NCBI GenBank assembly: GCA_030596105.1 | Contig: JAUVKU010000002.1 | Location: forward strand, 1 to 47,039 | DNA: 47,039 nt | DNA from: a bacterium | GTDB taxonomy: Bacteria; Patescibacteriota; Minisyncoccia; Minisyncoccales; DAOVPY01 | Direction: 5' to 3' | Part shown: positions 9,201 to 17,272 of the stretch, piece after piece | Layout: every line of letters begins with the position of its first letter | How positions within the stretch are numbered: the first letter of the stretch is position 1 | Position numbers and translations under genes: made by a program | Notes under the pieces: generated by a model | What the model was told of the DNA's origin: nothing | The model's input: the letters and a program-made list of their open reading frames with translations, nothing else | Databases searched by the model: none

Positions 9201-9445
9201 AAAAAATAATCACAAAAACAGGAAAACCAATGCTTTTTGTCAAATTGGAAGACCAAACAGGCAATATTGAATTAGTTGTATTTCCCAAACTCCTCGAACA
9301 AGAACCGAATATTTTTCAAGAGAATAAAATAGTGCTTATTAGGGGTAAAGTTGACAGCCGTGACGGCATCCCTAAAATAATTTGCGATGTAGCGGAAGAA
9401 GTAGTAGAACAAAGAGAGAAAATAATAGAGCAAAGAAAAATTTAA
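6233..9445 (+). CDS. dnaE: DNA polymerase III subunit alpha
   Basis: The 1070-residue replicative polymerase. The N-terminal PHP domain starts THLHVHSHYSLLDG. The polymerase core carries the catalytic PDIDLDF motif (Asp400, Asp402, Asp404) with the third acidic site in KMDLLGLKN near residue 553. GPGRGSAAGSLVSF is the conserved nucleotide-binding loop. Helix-hairpin-helix and OB-fold regions follow; the OB fold includes the segment KPMLFVKLEDQTGNIE near residue 1000. It is slightly shorter than the usual 1100-1160 residues. The ATG at 6233 follows the palindromic leader by 8 bases, and no strong Shine-Dalgarno sequence is visible. It is transcribed alone, divergently from typA. This is DnaE-type, not PolC, with no exonuclease domain. 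Confidence 0.98.
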   Translation: MSKFTHLHVHSHYSLLDGLSKIDELLDYVKESGMDSVALTDHGVLYGAVEFYKKAKKKGIKPIIGCEVYVAYEGLEQKRPGIDDKKYHLILLAKNEKGYKNLVKLVSKAHLEGFYYKPRIDEELLARHSEGLIALSACIQGKIPHLFIANKPEEAEKTALKYQKIFGKNNFYLELQHHENVPGQEKANNALIALSKKLDIPLVATNDCHYLREEDAEAQDILVLINTGTNINDKNRLSMMSDNFSMYPPDKMAKLFKETPEAISNTQKIVEQCNFDFKLGETKLPYFPVPDKETPEKYLKKLCEQGLKKRKSEISDKNDALKRLDYELSIIHKMGFDAYFLIVQDFVNWAKQNRIVVGPGRGSAAGSLVSFVLNITDVNPLKYDLLFERFLNPSRISMPDIDLDFTDWRRDEVINYIAEKYGKENVAQIITFGTMAARAVIRDVGRALQYPYAYCDQIAKMIPLGFNLDETLENVNEFKKLYESNKQASRLIDLGKKLEGCARHASTHACGLVISKDPLTETVPLQRSSKQNSQAIVTQYEMHAIEDLGLLKMDLLGLKNLTIIEDTLARIYKVRNESLKIEEIPLNNKGTYELLQKGDSTSVFQLESDGMKRYLRELKPTEFEDIIAMVALYRPGPMQFIPDYIRGKYNPEKITYLHPKLKPILKNTYGIMVYQEQLMQIAQQFAGFSLAEADILRKAVGKKIKGLLLKQKEKFIDGAIKNGAEERIAKKIWEWVLPFASYGFNRSHAACYAMIAYRTAYLKVNYPIEFMASVLTSEKNDIEKIAFLIDECKRMKIEVLPPDINESFKNFSVVPKQNKIRFGLLAIKNVGYNVVEAIVEERKENGSFLSIGDFTERVPSKYVNKKSMESLIKTGAFDNFEERNKLLTNLEKLLEWSREAQKNKISGQKGLFDTLPTSKNNTGPILASAPELERRKKLDWEKELLGLYISSHPLKNFKKNFEAKVLPITKISINSTGKRIRILGIISTIKKIITKTGKPMLFVKLEDQTGNIELVVFPKLLEQEPNIFQENKIVLIRGKVDSRDGIPKIICDVAEEVVEQREKIIEQRKI

Positions 9446-9518
9446 AAATTTGAAATAAAAAAATAAGGATACAACCTAATCGTTAAAAACAATTTGATTG
9501 TACCCTTTACTTGGTGGT

Positions 9519-9686
9519 TCAATAATTGGCGCCATGCAAAATGGATACATAAAGAAACAGCACTACAGCAAATATAATCCAAGCAACCACTAGTGACACA
9601 TTCTCAATATTTATACCAAATAAAATAAAAACCATTGCCACCAACACGCATACATGTACATATTCCAGTATTTCTGCTCTCAGCAT
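9519..9686 (-). CDS. small two-helix membrane protein (55 residues)
   Basis: A 55-residue frame starting MLRAEILEYVHVCVLV and ending LHGANY before a TGA. Two hydrophobic segments (about residues 10-24 and 30-50) are separated by a short polar turn GINIEN, as in a helical hairpin membrane protein. It is the only gene-like content in the 298-base gap between dnaE and thrS. A promoter with perfect TTGACA-17-TATAAT spacing points into it (9703-9731), and AGGTAG lies about 9 bases before the ATG, although the predicted start point falls inside that sequence. I do not recognise the family. The combination of promoter and two clean membrane segments makes a real gene likely. Confidence 0.6.
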   Translation of the reverse strand: MLRAEILEYVHVCVLVAMVFILFGINIENVSLVVAWIIFAVVLFLYVSILHGANY

Positions 9687-9702
9687 TTTTATCGCTACCT
9701 AA

Positions 9703-9731
9703 ATTATAAACCATTTATCATTTTTTGTCAA
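9703..9731 (-). promoter_or_regulatory. consensus sigma-70 promoter for the 55-residue gene
   Basis: On the minus strand, TTGACA (9726-9731), a 17-base spacer and TATAAT (9703-9708) match consensus exactly. Initiation near 9696 leaves only about 10 bases before the ATG at 9686. It overlaps the region just upstream of the divergent thrS gene. Confidence 0.7.
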
Positions 9732-9743
9732 TAAAAAACTCGT

Positions 9744-11477
9744 ATGAAAATTGAAATAATCAGACATTCATTATCCCATATATTAGCGGAAACAATTCAG
9801 GAAATGTATCCTGAAACTAAATTTGGCATTGGCCCATCAATAGAAAATGGGTTTTATTATGATTTTGATTTACCAAATTCCCTATCCCCTAACGACTTAT
9901 TCAAAATTGAAAGAAAAATGAAGGGCTTAATTAAAAGAAATTTGAAATTTGAAAAAAAATTAATCTCTGTAAATGAAGCAAAAAAACTTTTTAAAAACCA
10001 GCCATACAAGTTAGAACTTATTAAAGAACTCAAAAATGCCTCTCAAAAAATTTCAATATACCAAATTAGAAATTTTACTGATTTGTGCAAAGGTCCGCAT
10101 ATCAAATCAACAAAAGAAATAAATCCTGATGCGTTTAAATTAACCAAAATCGCTGGAGCATATTGGAAGGGAGATGAAAAAAATAAAATGCTTACACGCG
10201 TTTATGGAATTGCTTTTGAAACGAAAAAAGAACTGGATGAATATCTAGAACGACAAAAAGAAGCCGAAAAAAGAGACCACCGCGTTTTGGGTCAAAAATT
10301 AGAATTATTTACTATAAGTGAAGAAGTCGGACAAGGACTTCCCCTTTGGCTACCAAAGGGCGCTTTATTGCGCCAAATAATAGAAGATTTTATTTTAAAA
10401 AAATACATAAAAGAAGGATACCAGCTCGTTAAAACTCCGCATATTGGCAATGAAAACCTTTTCAAAAAATCAGGACACTTACAGCATTATAAAGACGATA
10501 TGTATTCCGCGATAGAAATAGATGATGAAAAATATTATCTCAAACCAATGAACTGCCCATTCCACATAATGATTTACAAAAATTCTTTAAAAAGCTATAG
10601 AGATTTGCCTATCCGCTATACCGAGTTGGGCACTGTTTACCGCTATGAACGATCTGGCACACTTCACGGATTGACAAGAGTTCGCGGATTTACTCAAGAC
10701 GACGGTCATATTATTTGTACACCCGAACAATTAGAACAAGAAATTATCAAAGCAATAAAACTGACTAAAAATGTTTTACAAACATTTGGTTTTAAAAAAT
10801 TTAGAGTTGTTTTAAGTATTCGCGATCCAAAAAATAAACAAAAATATTTAGGAACTGACGCTGAATGGAAGAAAGCAGAACAAGCGCTAGCTAATGGAAT
10901 TAAAAAAGCGAAATGGAATTTTACTTCTGAAGAAGGGGAAGCAGTTTTTTATGGACCAAAAATAGATGTTAAAATAGAAGACAGCATTGGTAGAGAATGG
11001 CAAATATCAACGCTTCAGCTTGATTTTAATTTACCAAAAAGATTTGATATTTTCTATATGGACGAAAAATCAAAAAAAGCGGAACCATTTATGCTTCATC
11101 GCGCACTGCTCGGCTCAATAGAAAGATTTACCGGAATTCTTATTGAACATTTTGCCGGAGCTTTCCCCTTGTGGCTATCGCCTATTCAAATATTGGTTAT
11201 TCCCATTGGAAAAACGCATAAAAAATACGCTAAAAGCGTAATGGAAAAACTAATTGAAAATGATTTTCGTTGTAAGTTAAAAGACGAAAATGAAACAATG
11301 GGTAAAAAAATACGCGAAGGAGAAATTCAAAAAATTCCATATTTATTAATCGTTGGCGATAAAGAGCAAAAAGCTAAAACAGTTGGAGTTCGCGAACGAA
11401 GCAAGGGCGACATCGGAGAAATGAATTTAAATAAATTTATTGAAAAAGCCAAAACAGCAATAGAAAAAAATAAATAA
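9744..11477 (+). CDS. thrS: threonyl-tRNA synthetase
   Basis: A 577-residue class II synthetase that charges tRNA-Thr. The N-terminal editing (N2) domain is present with HSLSHILAE (HxxxH) and TDLCKGPH. The catalytic core follows with MNCPFH (zinc ligand Cys), motif 2 YRYERSGTLHGLTRVRGFT and motif 3 HRALLGSIERF. The C-terminal anticodon-binding domain runs from LWLSPIQILVIPIG to the end. Most bacterial ThrRS proteins are about 640 residues and start with a TGS domain of about 60 residues; here the protein begins directly at the editing domain, so TGS is missing. The ATG at 9744 is the only sensible start. The next gene follows after 8 bases. Confidence 0.97.
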   Translation: MKIEIIRHSLSHILAETIQEMYPETKFGIGPSIENGFYYDFDLPNSLSPNDLFKIERKMKGLIKRNLKFEKKLISVNEAKKLFKNQPYKLELIKELKNASQKISIYQIRNFTDLCKGPHIKSTKEINPDAFKLTKIAGAYWKGDEKNKMLTRVYGIAFETKKELDEYLERQKEAEKRDHRVLGQKLELFTISEEVGQGLPLWLPKGALLRQIIEDFILKKYIKEGYQLVKTPHIGNENLFKKSGHLQHYKDDMYSAIEIDDEKYYLKPMNCPFHIMIYKNSLKSYRDLPIRYTELGTVYRYERSGTLHGLTRVRGFTQDDGHIICTPEQLEQEIIKAIKLTKNVLQTFGFKKFRVVLSIRDPKNKQKYLGTDAEWKKAEQALANGIKKAKWNFTSEEGEAVFYGPKIDVKIEDSIGREWQISTLQLDFNLPKRFDIFYMDEKSKKAEPFMLHRALLGSIERFTGILIEHFAGAFPLWLSPIQILVIPIGKTHKKYAKSVMEKLIENDFRCKLKDENETMGKKIREGEIQKIPYLLIVGDKEQKAKTVGVRERSKGDIGEMNLNKFIEKAKTAIEKNK

Positions 11478-11485
11478 TAAATAAA

Positions 11486-13102
11486 ATGGACGCAACAATA
11501 TCTCAATCAACTCAACGGCTTATTGAAAAATGTAAAATTTGGTATCAATCTCTTGAGAAAAGAGAGGGACAAACTATTCATGTTGACGAAATAGCTTCCC
11601 GTGTAGCGGCTTTTTATGAACGAATAAAGGGTGTAGTAGATTGGCAAGAAGAACACCTTCTTAGAAAACGAGCAATTGAACGAAGCCTAAAAAGGGTTGC
11701 AATTCTTGATAAACAAAACGAAAAAATAGCTGAAACCTTAGTTTATGAATTTATTAGAGGCGGACATTTTCCGAATGACAGTATTCCAGAATACAAGATA
11801 GAAATAATTCAAAAAATTATAGACAAATACTTTTTTATCTTAAAAAACGCCCCAGAAAATCCCACTATTAACTCGGAAAAAGACAAAAAAATTGAGCTTA
11901 GAAATTGGCTTTTAGATATGGCGAGCTATGAAATAGAAAAAACGCTAACTTCATTCCTGAAAGAAGAATCGCTAATAAAGTTTATGACGATATGCATCCA
12001 AAAACGACTAAAAGTAAACGAAGGGATTATCATCATAAAAGGCTTAACCGAAGAAGAAGAAAACACTCAAATTTACATCGCTGTTCAAAAAGCGCTTTTA
12101 AAATTAGACAGACCAACTATTTCTTATAATCTTTTTGAAAGACGATATCCAAACTGGACAAAAATCACTCAATCCTCTATTGAACTTCCAGAAATTACAA
12201 AAAATATTAATCATATTAAAGAAAGCATTGAAAAAGATTTAGATCACCGCTTGGGCGATAAATTTTATAGTCTTTGCGAAAAATATAATACCCCATACCT
12301 TATTTTAGGAGATATTATTGCTGACGAACCGATGAAAGCGCAAGAAAATTTAGAAAAACCAGGAACATTAGAGGAGCTTATCAAAATATCTTACGCAAAA
12401 AGATTGACCAAACTTAAAAAAAGAATACGACGCGCCGCAATTTATTGCACTGCTTCTATTTTTATAACCAAAATGGCTCTTGCGTTAGCAATAGAAATTC
12501 CTATTGATAAAATGCTAAACGAATTTAGCTATCCTATTTTATTGATAAACGCGCTATTCCCTCCGCTTCTAATGTTTCTTTTGGTTATTACAATTAAACC
12601 GCCCAAAAAAAATAATCTTCAACGCGTAATAATAGAAGTTATGAAAATCACCTACAAACAAGAGAAAAAAGATGTTTACCAAATAAGAATTCCCAGAAAA
12701 AGAAGTAAAATTTTAAATTCCATAATTTCAACTTTTTATTCTTTTATGTTTTTGTTTTCTTTTAGCGCTATAATATATGTGCTTTATAACTTAAATTTTG
12801 GCTTTTTTTCAATGTTCATATTCCTTTTCTTTCTTTGCGTTATTAGCTTTTTCGGAATGCAACTAAGAGAAAGAAGCAGGGAGCTCACCATAGAAGAAAA
12901 AACAGACACTTTTTTCAAATCTTTAATTGAGTTTTTCTTTCTGCCCGTAATTCGTGTTGGCAAATGGTTATCAATGCAATGGGGCAATTTAAATATAGCA
13001 TTAGTTATATCTATTTTAATTGATGCACCATTTTTTACTTTAATCGGCTTTTTAGAGCAATGGCGTTATTTCTTAAAAGAAAAAAAAGAAGAAATCCATT
13101 AA
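11486..13102 (+). CDS. multi-pass membrane protein of unknown function
   Basis: A 538-residue protein I do not recognise. The first 310 residues are soluble, helical and charged (Glu/Lys-rich), without clear catalytic motifs. The C-terminal part has membrane segments at roughly 315-335 (IYCTASIFITKMALALAI), 345-368 (PILLINALFPPLLMFLLVI), 415-435 and 440-460, plus a hydrophobic region near 505-525. The layout is a cytoplasmic helical domain followed by four or five membrane helices. The gene starts 8 bases after thrS and may be co-transcribed with it. A 40-base gap separates it from the secreted DUF5667 gene. Candidates are a CPR-specific envelope or transport protein; no function can be assigned. 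Confidence 0.8.
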   Translation: MDATISQSTQRLIEKCKIWYQSLEKREGQTIHVDEIASRVAAFYERIKGVVDWQEEHLLRKRAIERSLKRVAILDKQNEKIAETLVYEFIRGGHFPNDSIPEYKIEIIQKIIDKYFFILKNAPENPTINSEKDKKIELRNWLLDMASYEIEKTLTSFLKEESLIKFMTICIQKRLKVNEGIIIIKGLTEEEENTQIYIAVQKALLKLDRPTISYNLFERRYPNWTKITQSSIELPEITKNINHIKESIEKDLDHRLGDKFYSLCEKYNTPYLILGDIIADEPMKAQENLEKPGTLEELIKISYAKRLTKLKKRIRRAAIYCTASIFITKMALALAIEIPIDKMLNEFSYPILLINALFPPLLMFLLVITIKPPKKNNLQRVIIEVMKITYKQEKKDVYQIRIPRKRSKILNSIISTFYSFMFLFSFSAIIYVLYNLNFGFFSMFIFLFFLCVISFFGMQLRERSRELTIEEKTDTFFKSLIEFFFLPVIRVGKWLSMQWGNLNIALVISILIDAPFFTLIGFLEQWRYFLKEKKEEIH

Positions 13103-13141
13103 TCTCAAAACTATATAATAAATTATAATTTTTTAAAAAAT

Positions 13142-15802
13142 ATGCATAATTTAATTAAATTTTTAGCGACAATTTTCATTAGCTTATTTGTTTTATCTGC
13201 TTTGCCGGCTTTAGCGCAAAATATTGACACAGAAGCAGAGACGGACACATTTATCTCAGATGTTAATCTTGACGAAAATATTAGCGCCCAAAATTTAAAA
13301 ATTGCTAAACCGCTCATTCTACCAAACAATCCATTCTATTTCTTCAAAGAAATAGGGCGTGATTTCCATTCTTTTATTACTTTCAATCCAATAAAAAAAG
13401 CTGAATTAAAACAAAAATTTGTTAACGAAAAATTGATAGAAATTAAAAAAATGATAGAGGTAAGCCCTGAGAATACCGACACAATCAATAACGCTTTTGA
13501 TGATTATAAAAATGAGATTGATAAATTAGAAATTGCGACAAATGAAATCAAAAAAAATGCCGACGACCCGAATGTTAATAAATTTGTGAATAAATTTATT
13601 GACAACTCCATAAAACATCAAAAAATATTTGGAAAATTTGAAAAAGAATTAAAACCCCAAATTTTTGAAAAAATGAGCCAAGCGAAAGAACAAAATATGG
13701 CTAAATTTTCTGATATTGGATTAAAGTTCGTCAATCCAGAAAAATTTCAAAAAAAAATAACTGATATTATGGACGGCCAGTCAGGTTCTAATTTTAAGCA
13801 TTTTAAAAATTTAGAAATTTTGCAGGGATTAGAAGAAAAAGTTCCCGAACAAGCCAAAAAAGCAATAAGAAACGCTCAAGAAAATGCATTAAAAAGATTG
13901 CAAAACGATATGGAAAAAATCTCTTCAGAAGATAGAGAAAAATTCAATTACTATGTTGAAAACATTGGCGGAAACGAAATAAGACATATAGAGATTATAC
14001 ATATGTTTGAAAACGAAGAAATACCAGAAATTATAAGAGAAAAATTAGAAACCGCCAAGAAAAAAACCTTTAAAAGAATTGAGGAAAAAATGACAAATCT
14101 TGAAAAAAACAAGATGGAATTTGAGGAAAAAATGTTTTTTCAACACTTAAAAAATGGAGAAATGGAAGATTTGCGCATTATTCAAGAATTAGAAAATAAC
14201 TTACCCATTGAAACTCTTGAACAAGTATTAGAAATCAAAAATAGCGCAATAATGAGATTTAAAGAAAATATCATTAATGCTAATACTCCAGAAGAACAAA
14301 ACAAATTTTTTGAAAAATTAGAAAAATTTCACGACATAAAACAATTTGAGATACTTAAAGAAGTTGACGAATTTATTCCTCAAGAAAAAATAAAATTTTG
14401 GAGAGAAATAAAAGAAAAAACAATAGAAGAAATAAAAAAGGATATTGAAATGGCGAAAACAGAAGAAGAAAGAAAAATAAAATTCAAAAAACTTGCCAGT
14501 GATGCGCCCAAACATATTGAGATTATCCAAAAATTTAGAATTCCGCCAGACATAATGAAAGAAATTACAAAAGAACAAATAAAAAAACTTTCTCAAAAAA
14601 TTGGGGAAACAGAAAGCATTATTGAATTAAAATTTTTAGAAAGAAAAATTGAAGGAAATAGAAACATTAAAAGCATAATAGAAACAAGCTATCCTTATAT
14701 TTTTGAAGAAATTGATGGATGTAAAAATTCCTTTTTTGGAGAAATTGATCGGGACGAAGCCAAGAAAAAAGTGCTGGACGCTAAACAAGAAATTATTTTA
14801 ACCGAAAATGAATTCGCAACTCTTGATAATAGAATTAAAATTAAAATTTCAGAAAGAAGTCCTTTCCGCGTTATATTGGCAAAAGCTCAAAAAATACTTG
14901 CAATTAGCCAAGAAGCTATGAATAAAAACATCTATGGAGAAGCATTTAATCTAGCTTCTGACGCTTTTTACGAGGCAAATAACGCACGCAGGATTATAAA
15001 AGAAGTTTCTCTTAGAGAGCAATGGGATAGTCAAGAAATAGAAGACAATTTTTTTGAAAATGAAATAAGAGAAAAAGAAATTTCTGAAGATGAATATAAA
15101 ATAAAATTTCCAACAGAAAGAATTCCTTTTCCTGGAGAATTCAAAGAATTCTTTATTTCTCCCGAAGAATCTCCTACTGGAGACTCTTACGATGGCGTAA
15201 GAATTGACATGCCAAGAGAAATACCACAACAAAAAATAAATATGGAAGGAGAATGGGCTTGTATTCAAATTTGGGATCCTGTCTGCGGAAAAGACGGAAA
15301 AACTTACAGTAATGATTGTTTTGCAAAAATGTCTGGAATAGAAATAGCATATCACGCTCCATGTAAATACGAGGTTGATGATGAGTGGAAAATTGATACA
15401 TACGAAAATACAAACCAACAAAGAGAACCAATAATTAATATGCCAAATCCATCATCAGCGTATTGCGAGAAATCAGGCTATAAATTAATAATAAAAAAAG
15501 CGCCTGTTGGCGAATATGGTGTTTGTGTTTTTCCCGATGGATCTGAATGCGAAGAATGGACGTTTTATAGAGGCGAATGTGGAGAAAAATATAGAAAAGA
15601 AAATATAGATATATGGAAATTAGACGAACCAACACCAAACTATATAAAACCAGTTATTGAGATAAAAAAAGACCCCTATATAGAGCCTATAATGCCTGAT
15701 TTTGAAATAATAGATGGTAATAGTGGAGAAAATCCAAGTGTTGATACTGCCGAACAAACAGAGGACAGCCATTCTGGAAACGACAACAGCGAAACAAACT
15801 AA
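13142..15802 (+). CDS. secreted DUF5667 protein with Kazal and DUF333 domains
   Basis: An 886-residue exported protein. Residues 1-25 form a signal peptide ending PALAQ. A DUF5667-like segment follows (ILPNNPFYFFKE to the EIKKM region, about 59-105). From about 219 to 510 there are five tandem helical repeats of about 60 residues, starting FKNLEIL, IRHIEII, MEDLRII, IKQFEIL and KHIEIIQ, each with an acidic-turn-proline pattern. A Kazal-type protease-inhibitor module with a four-Cys core is at about 704-740 (PVCGKDGKTYSNDC). A DUF333 (putative hemolysin-type) domain is at about 772-816 (YCEKSGYKL, GVCVFPDGSECEEW, GEC). The tail is acidic and low in complexity. It probably acts at the cell surface or outside. 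Domain assignments are confident; the biological role is inferred. Confidence 0.88.
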   Translation: MHNLIKFLATIFISLFVLSALPALAQNIDTEAETDTFISDVNLDENISAQNLKIAKPLILPNNPFYFFKEIGRDFHSFITFNPIKKAELKQKFVNEKLIEIKKMIEVSPENTDTINNAFDDYKNEIDKLEIATNEIKKNADDPNVNKFVNKFIDNSIKHQKIFGKFEKELKPQIFEKMSQAKEQNMAKFSDIGLKFVNPEKFQKKITDIMDGQSGSNFKHFKNLEILQGLEEKVPEQAKKAIRNAQENALKRLQNDMEKISSEDREKFNYYVENIGGNEIRHIEIIHMFENEEIPEIIREKLETAKKKTFKRIEEKMTNLEKNKMEFEEKMFFQHLKNGEMEDLRIIQELENNLPIETLEQVLEIKNSAIMRFKENIINANTPEEQNKFFEKLEKFHDIKQFEILKEVDEFIPQEKIKFWREIKEKTIEEIKKDIEMAKTEEERKIKFKKLASDAPKHIEIIQKFRIPPDIMKEITKEQIKKLSQKIGETESIIELKFLERKIEGNRNIKSIIETSYPYIFEEIDGCKNSFFGEIDRDEAKKKVLDAKQEIILTENEFATLDNRIKIKISERSPFRVILAKAQKILAISQEAMNKNIYGEAFNLASDAFYEANNARRIIKEVSLREQWDSQEIEDNFFENEIREKEISEDEYKIKFPTERIPFPGEFKEFFISPEESPTGDSYDGVRIDMPREIPQQKINMEGEWACIQIWDPVCGKDGKTYSNDCFAKMSGIEIAYHAPCKYEVDDEWKIDTYENTNQQREPIINMPNPSSAYCEKSGYKLIIKKAPVGEYGVCVFPDGSECEEWTFYRGECGEKYRKENIDIWKLDEPTPNYIKPVIEIKKDPYIEPIMPDFEIIDGNSGENPSVDTAEQTEDSHSGNDNSETN

Positions 15803-15846
15803 CCAGAAACAAACTATTGATAGTTCAAAATATTTCAAAATACAAA

Positions 15847-17202
15847 ATGAAAAAATATTGGATCGCCACCTACGGTTGCCAAATGAATATTTCTGATTCC
15901 GAACGCATTGCCACTGCATTAAAAAAAATGAACTATTCTCCTGCCTCAGAAATCAAGAAGGCAGATTTAGCTGTGGTTACTATGTGTTCTATTAGACAAT
16001 CAGCTGTTGACAGAATTTATGGCTTAGCTAAAAATCTTAACAAATTAAAAAACACAAACAAAAAATTAAAAACTGTTTTAACTGGTTGCGTTTTAGAAAA
16101 TAATAAAAAAATGTTTTTAGAAAGGTTTGATTTTGTTTTACCCATCAAAAGTTTGCCGTATTGGAAAAAAATCTTACTTGCCCCAAAAAAAGACAGGGCC
16201 AAACTTTGTCAAAATATGTGGGATAAATTTAAATTAAACAAATTAAATTATTCTTACTTAAAAATAAAACCGACATACATCACAAAATATAGCGCTTATA
16301 TCCCCGTTATTATTGGCTGTAATAATTTTTGTTCTTATTGTGTTGTTCCTTATGTTCGCGGTCCTGAAATTTCCAGACCAGCGAATGATATTATCGCTGA
16401 AGTTAAAACATTGATTAAAAAAAAATACAAAGAAATATGGCTAATGGGAGAAAATGTAAACAGTTATAATGGCGAATATAAAAGACCCGCCTCCGCTAAA
16501 GCTATGGCGGGCAAAGCAAAACAAAAAATTGATTTTCCAAAATTGCTTGAAATGATTGATAAAATTCCGGGAAATTTTTGGATTCGTTTTAGCTCTTCCC
16601 ACCCAAAAGATTTTTCTGACAAGTTAATCAAAACAATCACCAATGGAAAAAAAATAACTAAATACATAAATTTACCGGTTCAATCAGGCAATGACAAAAT
16701 TTTAAAAAAAATGAACCGTCCATATACCATCGCTAAATACAAAAAAATAATTAAAAAAATTCAACGAGAAATTCCAAATGTCACATTGTCTACTGATGTA
16801 ATCGTCGGTTTTCCTGGTGAAACAAAAAAAGAATTTAATGACACCGCTAAACTCTTTAAAGAAATTGAGCCAGATATGGCTTATGTGGCGCAATTTTCTC
16901 CTAGATCGGGCACTGTGGCAGATAAAATGGAAGATGATGTGTCTTATCAGGAAAAAGATAGAAGAGATAAGGAATTAACCAAAATTCTTGAAAAAACTGC
17001 ACTAAAAAATAACAAAAAATATATTGGAAAAATAGTTGATGTTTTGCCTCAGTACGAAAGAAAGGGATTTATAATTGGAAAAACCAAAGAATACAAAACA
17101 ATTAAATTCAAATCAGATGACAACAACCTTATTGGAAAATTTGTGAAAGCAAAAGTCATAGACACCATCCCATGGGGTCTCCTCGGCGAACTAATTGAAT
17201 AA
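15847..17202 (+). CDS. miaB: tRNA-2-methylthio-N6-dimethylallyladenosine synthase MiaB
   Basis: A radical-SAM methylthiotransferase of 451 residues that adds a methylthio group to the modified A37 of tRNAs. The N-terminal UPF0004 domain carries three cluster cysteines (YGCQMN, MCSIRQSA, GCVLEN). The radical SAM motif CNNFCSYC is followed by VVPYVRGPEISR, and a C-terminal TRAM domain closes the protein. YGCQMN with SDSE favours MiaB over MtaB. The ATG at 15847 is chosen over the in-frame TTG at 15817, because it gives the standard start immediately before WIATYGCQMN. A GC-rich palindrome (16486-16511) is inserted in frame after NVNSYNGEY and encodes RPASAKAMAGK. A strong terminator follows at 17213-17248. 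Confidence 0.95.
   Translation: MKKYWIATYGCQMNISDSERIATALKKMNYSPASEIKKADLAVVTMCSIRQSAVDRIYGLAKNLNKLKNTNKKLKTVLTGCVLENNKKMFLERFDFVLPIKSLPYWKKILLAPKKDRAKLCQNMWDKFKLNKLNYSYLKIKPTYITKYSAYIPVIIGCNNFCSYCVVPYVRGPEISRPANDIIAEVKTLIKKKYKEIWLMGENVNSYNGEYKRPASAKAMAGKAKQKIDFPKLLEMIDKIPGNFWIRFSSSHPKDFSDKLIKTITNGKKITKYINLPVQSGNDKILKKMNRPYTIAKYKKIIKKIQREIPNVTLSTDVIVGFPGETKKEFNDTAKLFKEIEPDMAYVAQFSPRSGTVADKMEDDVSYQEKDRRDKELTKILEKTALKNNKKYIGKIVDVLPQYERKGFIIGKTKEYKTIKFKSDDNNLIGKFVKAKVIDTIPWGLLGELIE
16486..16511 (+). repeat. GC-rich palindrome inserted in frame in miaB
   Basis: This 26-base imperfect palindrome runs from CCCGCC to GGCGGG with an inner GCT/AGC pair. It stands out as a GC island in a very AT-rich gene. 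It encodes PASAKAMAG in a loop where MiaB homologues normally pass straight from NVNSY to the next helix. It looks like a coding-compatible palindromic repeat, comparable in behaviour to the in-frame palindromic elements known from Rickettsia. Confidence 0.65.
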
Positions 17203-17212
17203 ACTTCTTATT

Positions 17213-17248
17213 AAAAAATCGTTTCCAATAAATTGGAAACGATTTTTT
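17213..17248. terminator. bidirectional terminator between miaB and gatB
   Basis: A perfect 16-base-pair stem (AAAAAATCGTTTCCAA with TTGGAAACGATTTTTT) and a 4-base loop TAAA. It stands between the convergent miaB and gatB genes and has U-tracts on both strands. Confidence 0.95.
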
Positions 17249-17272
17249 AAATATAAACTAAATACTAAAATT

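Noticed and set aside
9446..9518. Imperfect hairpin after dnaE (GGATACAACC with GATTGTACCC)
   Set aside because: The pairing has mismatches and no good T-run, so I do not call it a terminator, although it may weakly end dnaE transcription.
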